From Opisthorchis felineus (lineage: Eukaryota; Platyhelminthes; Trematoda; Opisthorchiida; Opisthorchiidae): a stretch of 64,000 bases of DNA. How positions within the stretch are numbered: the stretch's first letter is position 1; the number at the start of each line of letters is the position of its first letter. Shown here one piece after another: positions 60,901 through 64,000 of this stretch. The DNA lies in assembly GCA_004794785.1 (NCBI GenBank), contig SJOL01006426.1, positions 62,001-126,000 on the forward strand, in the 5' to 3' direction. Made by a program: the position numbers and the translations under genes. The notes beneath the pieces were generated by a model that ran no database searches, was not told the origin of the DNA, and saw nothing but the letters and a program-made list of their open reading frames with translations.

Positions 60901-61815
60901 CTATACACGATGAACAATTGTTGTATGCATCAACAGAAGTGAGGCGTTAAATATCTGTCGGTTCCGTTTAGTCGAAAAGGTTTCACTGTTCATCGGAAAA
61001 TTCAAGCTTGGGTTGCATGCAAAATCCGAAGCAGTCTGGTCAGGTTTATTTTTCATATTACGCACGACAATTGTTTTTGGTAGCGTAGTTTAATCTTTTG
61101 ATCTCAGATTTATGAAAGTGAAGTGTTGAAATCTATTCCTTATGAAGGCCCACAAGACATCCGTCGTCCGTTTAAATAGCTTGTCATTGGCAGGGTTTTG
61201 GTAAGATAGATGGATTAGGCCATGGTGTTTGATGTGTTAGTGTTAGTCATGCCCTATGGTGACCTGCTCAGCGAAAAGGGTCATTTTCATTTAAAATGTC
61301 TGGTTGGTTAGCTAGACTGATTGCTAAACTCCCTTTTTACCCAGCTTTACATATCATAACGATTACTGATGCTGGAAGGAAGAGTCACTTATCTTGCAGT
61401 ATTAAGTCGTGCCACACTGAATCACTAGAGGCAAACAGTGGGATATTAAGCATGTGATCAGTATACCTGGTGGTGGCTGTGCACACACCTTCGCAGGATC
61501 CTAACACGAGAGGAAGAATACACATGACTTTTGACGTTTGTCAAATCAGCATCTGTCAAGCAAAACCTCTAAGTGCATAATGATGCCACCTAAAGTGTGT
61601 GAAAGACACTGGCTTGATTTCGCCGGTCAGAAGCCCCGAAAAATTTTCAGCTACTGTTTGCTTAATTTTACTTGATTTACTGAATATAGTGCCATAACCG
61701 AATGATTATTAGCTTGAAGAAGTCCGGCAGAGTGAGGAAGTCTTCTAAATTTTATACCGGGTGTGTCAGCTGAACAGACAGCAAATATGACGAACCAATG
61801 GCGTTCAACAGACTA

Positions 61816-61817
<2 letters not shown>
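60901..61817. other. No supported gene
   Basis: No open frame or repeat that I can support. Confidence 0.4.

Positions 61818-61885
<68 letters not shown>
61818..61885. repeat. (AT)n microsatellite, 68 bp
   Basis: 34 uninterrupted AT dinucleotides. Open frames spanning it are artefacts of the repeat. Confidence 0.98.
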
Positions 61886-61887
<2 letters not shown>

Positions 61888-64000
61888 TAATCGAAACCAA
61901 ACTTACAATGTAATTCACTACGCTATTTTTATTGAACGCAGCGGACGACATCCAGCGTATTATGCATTTGCCAATGGAATGGATTGGTGCACTACCCAGG
62001 CAGGAGGATACTCGATGCATCACGAAATTTATTGCCCGGTTCGCAGGTAAGCGGACAAATTAAGAAATGGAGTTTTAATCCGGATTCTGACTGATGCTGC
62101 GTTATCCCTCCTCAGAGGAGATTTTCTATGGTAATGTCAGATGACTGTCTTTTAGCCCCGGGGTTATCAGAATCTGCTACCGGCAGAACTGTCGACTATA
62201 TAGCTGGTTATCTATACCACAGTTTATCTATTTGACTAAATACCTGTCTCATTCAATTAATTTACAGAATATGTAATTTATTCAGTTACTAGGACCGAAT
62301 TTATCGGGAGTTTTCAATCACTTTCTGTCACCCCTGATAAATGCTCTGAAAACAAGCATGTTCAATTTCTCCACAGCACATGCTTTATACATCTGCCTGT
62401 GTAAAATATTTAGGCTGAAACCAAAAAGCTCGGATGGACAAATTTTACTATTCTTCTCGGAGAATATTCTATAGCATACGACCCTTAGAGTTGATGAACC
62501 TCTTTTTACTGGTAAAATTAGTCAGTGTACTTTAGAAATACTAGGTGTTTAGGACGTCCCAAAATACTCTATGTCGAACAATTACTGTCTATTATTTATG
62601 GAGATAATTAATAAAGCTGTAAACCCTGTCCCTTAATGAATGGCTTACTACTTTCCTCAATAGACCTGTTTGCGGAAAAATCTGGACTGGCCGATGAAGC
62701 TGAGGATCCTCTGGATAGGCATGCACGGAAATGTGGTCATCGCGTATTTATGGATATCATACGTTACGCTTCAACTGGGAAATTGCCTATCAAGCCACCA
62801 AGAAAGTGAGTGGTTCAGTTTGACAGCCATAAAAGGTCATGTAATTGAGTGTATTCCGTACTTTAACAAACTTCTCCTTAAATGATGAGGTTGTTCAGGA
62901 GCAGCTTATTCCCGCTCCACTTGAGTCTGTTGTTCATCGCTTTAGGTCAGACGTGTGCATCTGTGTTAAGCGGACCCTGCTGTGACTAAACATCCGACAA
63001 GTTTGGTTTTGAGGTTAGAAATGTCACAGCAAAATATCATCGCAATCTTTTTCTACCTAACGTCAAACTGTTATGTCTTCCATCGCAGCCACAACAATAG
63101 TGAATTCATCTGGGCATTTCGTTTTCCCACTTTCTGTCCAAGTGGGTCAATGATGAAATCTCATGTTAGTGATCAAAGACCAGCGTCCGCAGTGAAAAGC
63201 AATGAAGCCATTAAACAAGGGAACTGAAGTAAAGTTTCAACTTGGACCTGGATGCTTGAAACCATTAGTTCTGCAATTACGGTTTTACTGCCTTGAATTT
63301 CTGCCCCACTGGGAGCCCTCGACGTATGGTTATTTTATCTAGAGAAATAAGTTGGCTGATGCTGAATTATCGTCCGCTGCAACCTTTCTTCAACAAAACA
63401 ACTTCATCATGGACAAATAAGACGTCTTCTGGTCTCCACAATGGCTGCGCCATAGTCCCTTGATCATGTATAATATTTACCTATCAAATCAAATGACTGG
63501 TGTCAATAACACTGCTGGTACGTCATCCGGAAATGTAGGATTACTACTCTCGGTCGGGTGTAAGTTGGCCCAGTTGAGAATTTAATCCGGGATAGACATG
63601 CAGTACCATTATTTAAAATATACCGTATCTACATTACGGATTCTTTGTAGTGAAGCCAAAGTATAGAATGGACCGACGCGCGATAGCCCAGTACTCATTC
63701 AGCGCAGAAGAAATACAATTACTTTCCGTCAGTTGAGGGCACAATTCCATGACAATCTATCTTGTTTTTCGGCACAAGAGTTAAGCATTCGCGGTGAACT
63801 CGATGTCAAACAGAGATGACCATTTTTGTAAGTTGACGTCAAAACGCTAACACCAACCATCATTAGTAAGGACACTTATTACTTGGCATAGACGGTCTGG
63901 AGGAAGCAGGGCTTCGCCGCGAACTCCGAAAAGCTGACGGACACACACACGCTGCTTGACTTTCATTAGCCCACTGCAGGAAGAGTAGGAAATTTCCACA
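61886..64000. other. No supported gene
   Basis: Only short open frames (for example 62670-62885 and 62982-63227) without motifs or convincing splice sites. Confidence 0.4.

Noticed and set aside
61763..62050. Open frames running through the AT repeat
   Set aside because: They are Tyr-Ile repeats created by the microsatellite.
1..64000. Bacterial operons, CRISPR arrays or phage genes
   Set aside because: No long tandem ORFs, no ribosome-binding patterns, no direct-repeat/spacer arrays; introns and eukaryotic retroelements are present.

Overview
The window looks like nuclear DNA of a flatworm, most likely a digenean trematode. It is gene-poor, with small exons separated by very long introns. 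The clearest taxonomic pointer is a Ty3/gypsy element whose Gag carries the CHCC motif of the CsRn1 clade known from liver and lung flukes. Around it are Penelope-like, RTE-like, R2-like, CR1-like and MULE-like fragments and tRNA-derived SINE-like repeats. I cannot name the genus.

Positions 1-20,000: the left edge is the 5' end of an R2-clade non-LTR retrotransposon on the minus strand (1-635). It has an HDV-like ribozyme at its terminus and two zinc fingers plus a Myb-like domain. It lies upstream of, and antisense to, four plus-strand exons (1235-1411, 3703-3933, 5802-5921, 19523-19756). These encode the last transmembrane part and the STAS domain of an SLC26/SulP anion transporter. All four junctions are phase 0. 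One intron is about 13.6 kb and holds SINE-like copies and foldback repeats.

Positions 20,000-39,800: no convincing host gene. I see foldback repeats, two RTE-type LINE fragments, SINE-like copies, a perfect 30-bp palindrome, a decayed MULE transposase (about 33.1-34.1 kb) and a minus-strand LINE reverse-transcriptase remnant (about 35.6-37.0 kb).

Positions 39,800-44,180: a C-rich stretch reads like one long protein broken by frameshifts and stops (39,823-43,497). I cannot assign it; a fossil viral structural gene is one hypothesis. Two abutting large palindromes follow.

Positions 44,193-48,223: a complete-ended CsRn1-like Ty3/gypsy element on the minus strand. Its two 476-bp LTRs are identical over a 453-bp core, yet gag and pol are broken and the integrase core is deleted.

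Positions 48,200-64,000: possible small exons of unidentified genes, then two Penelope-like elements in opposite orientations (55.7-58.1 kb minus, 59.4-60.8 kb plus). Each has a hammerhead-type ribozyme core downstream of the coding region. AT dinucleotide repeats occur at 4.36, 54.36 and 61.82 kb.
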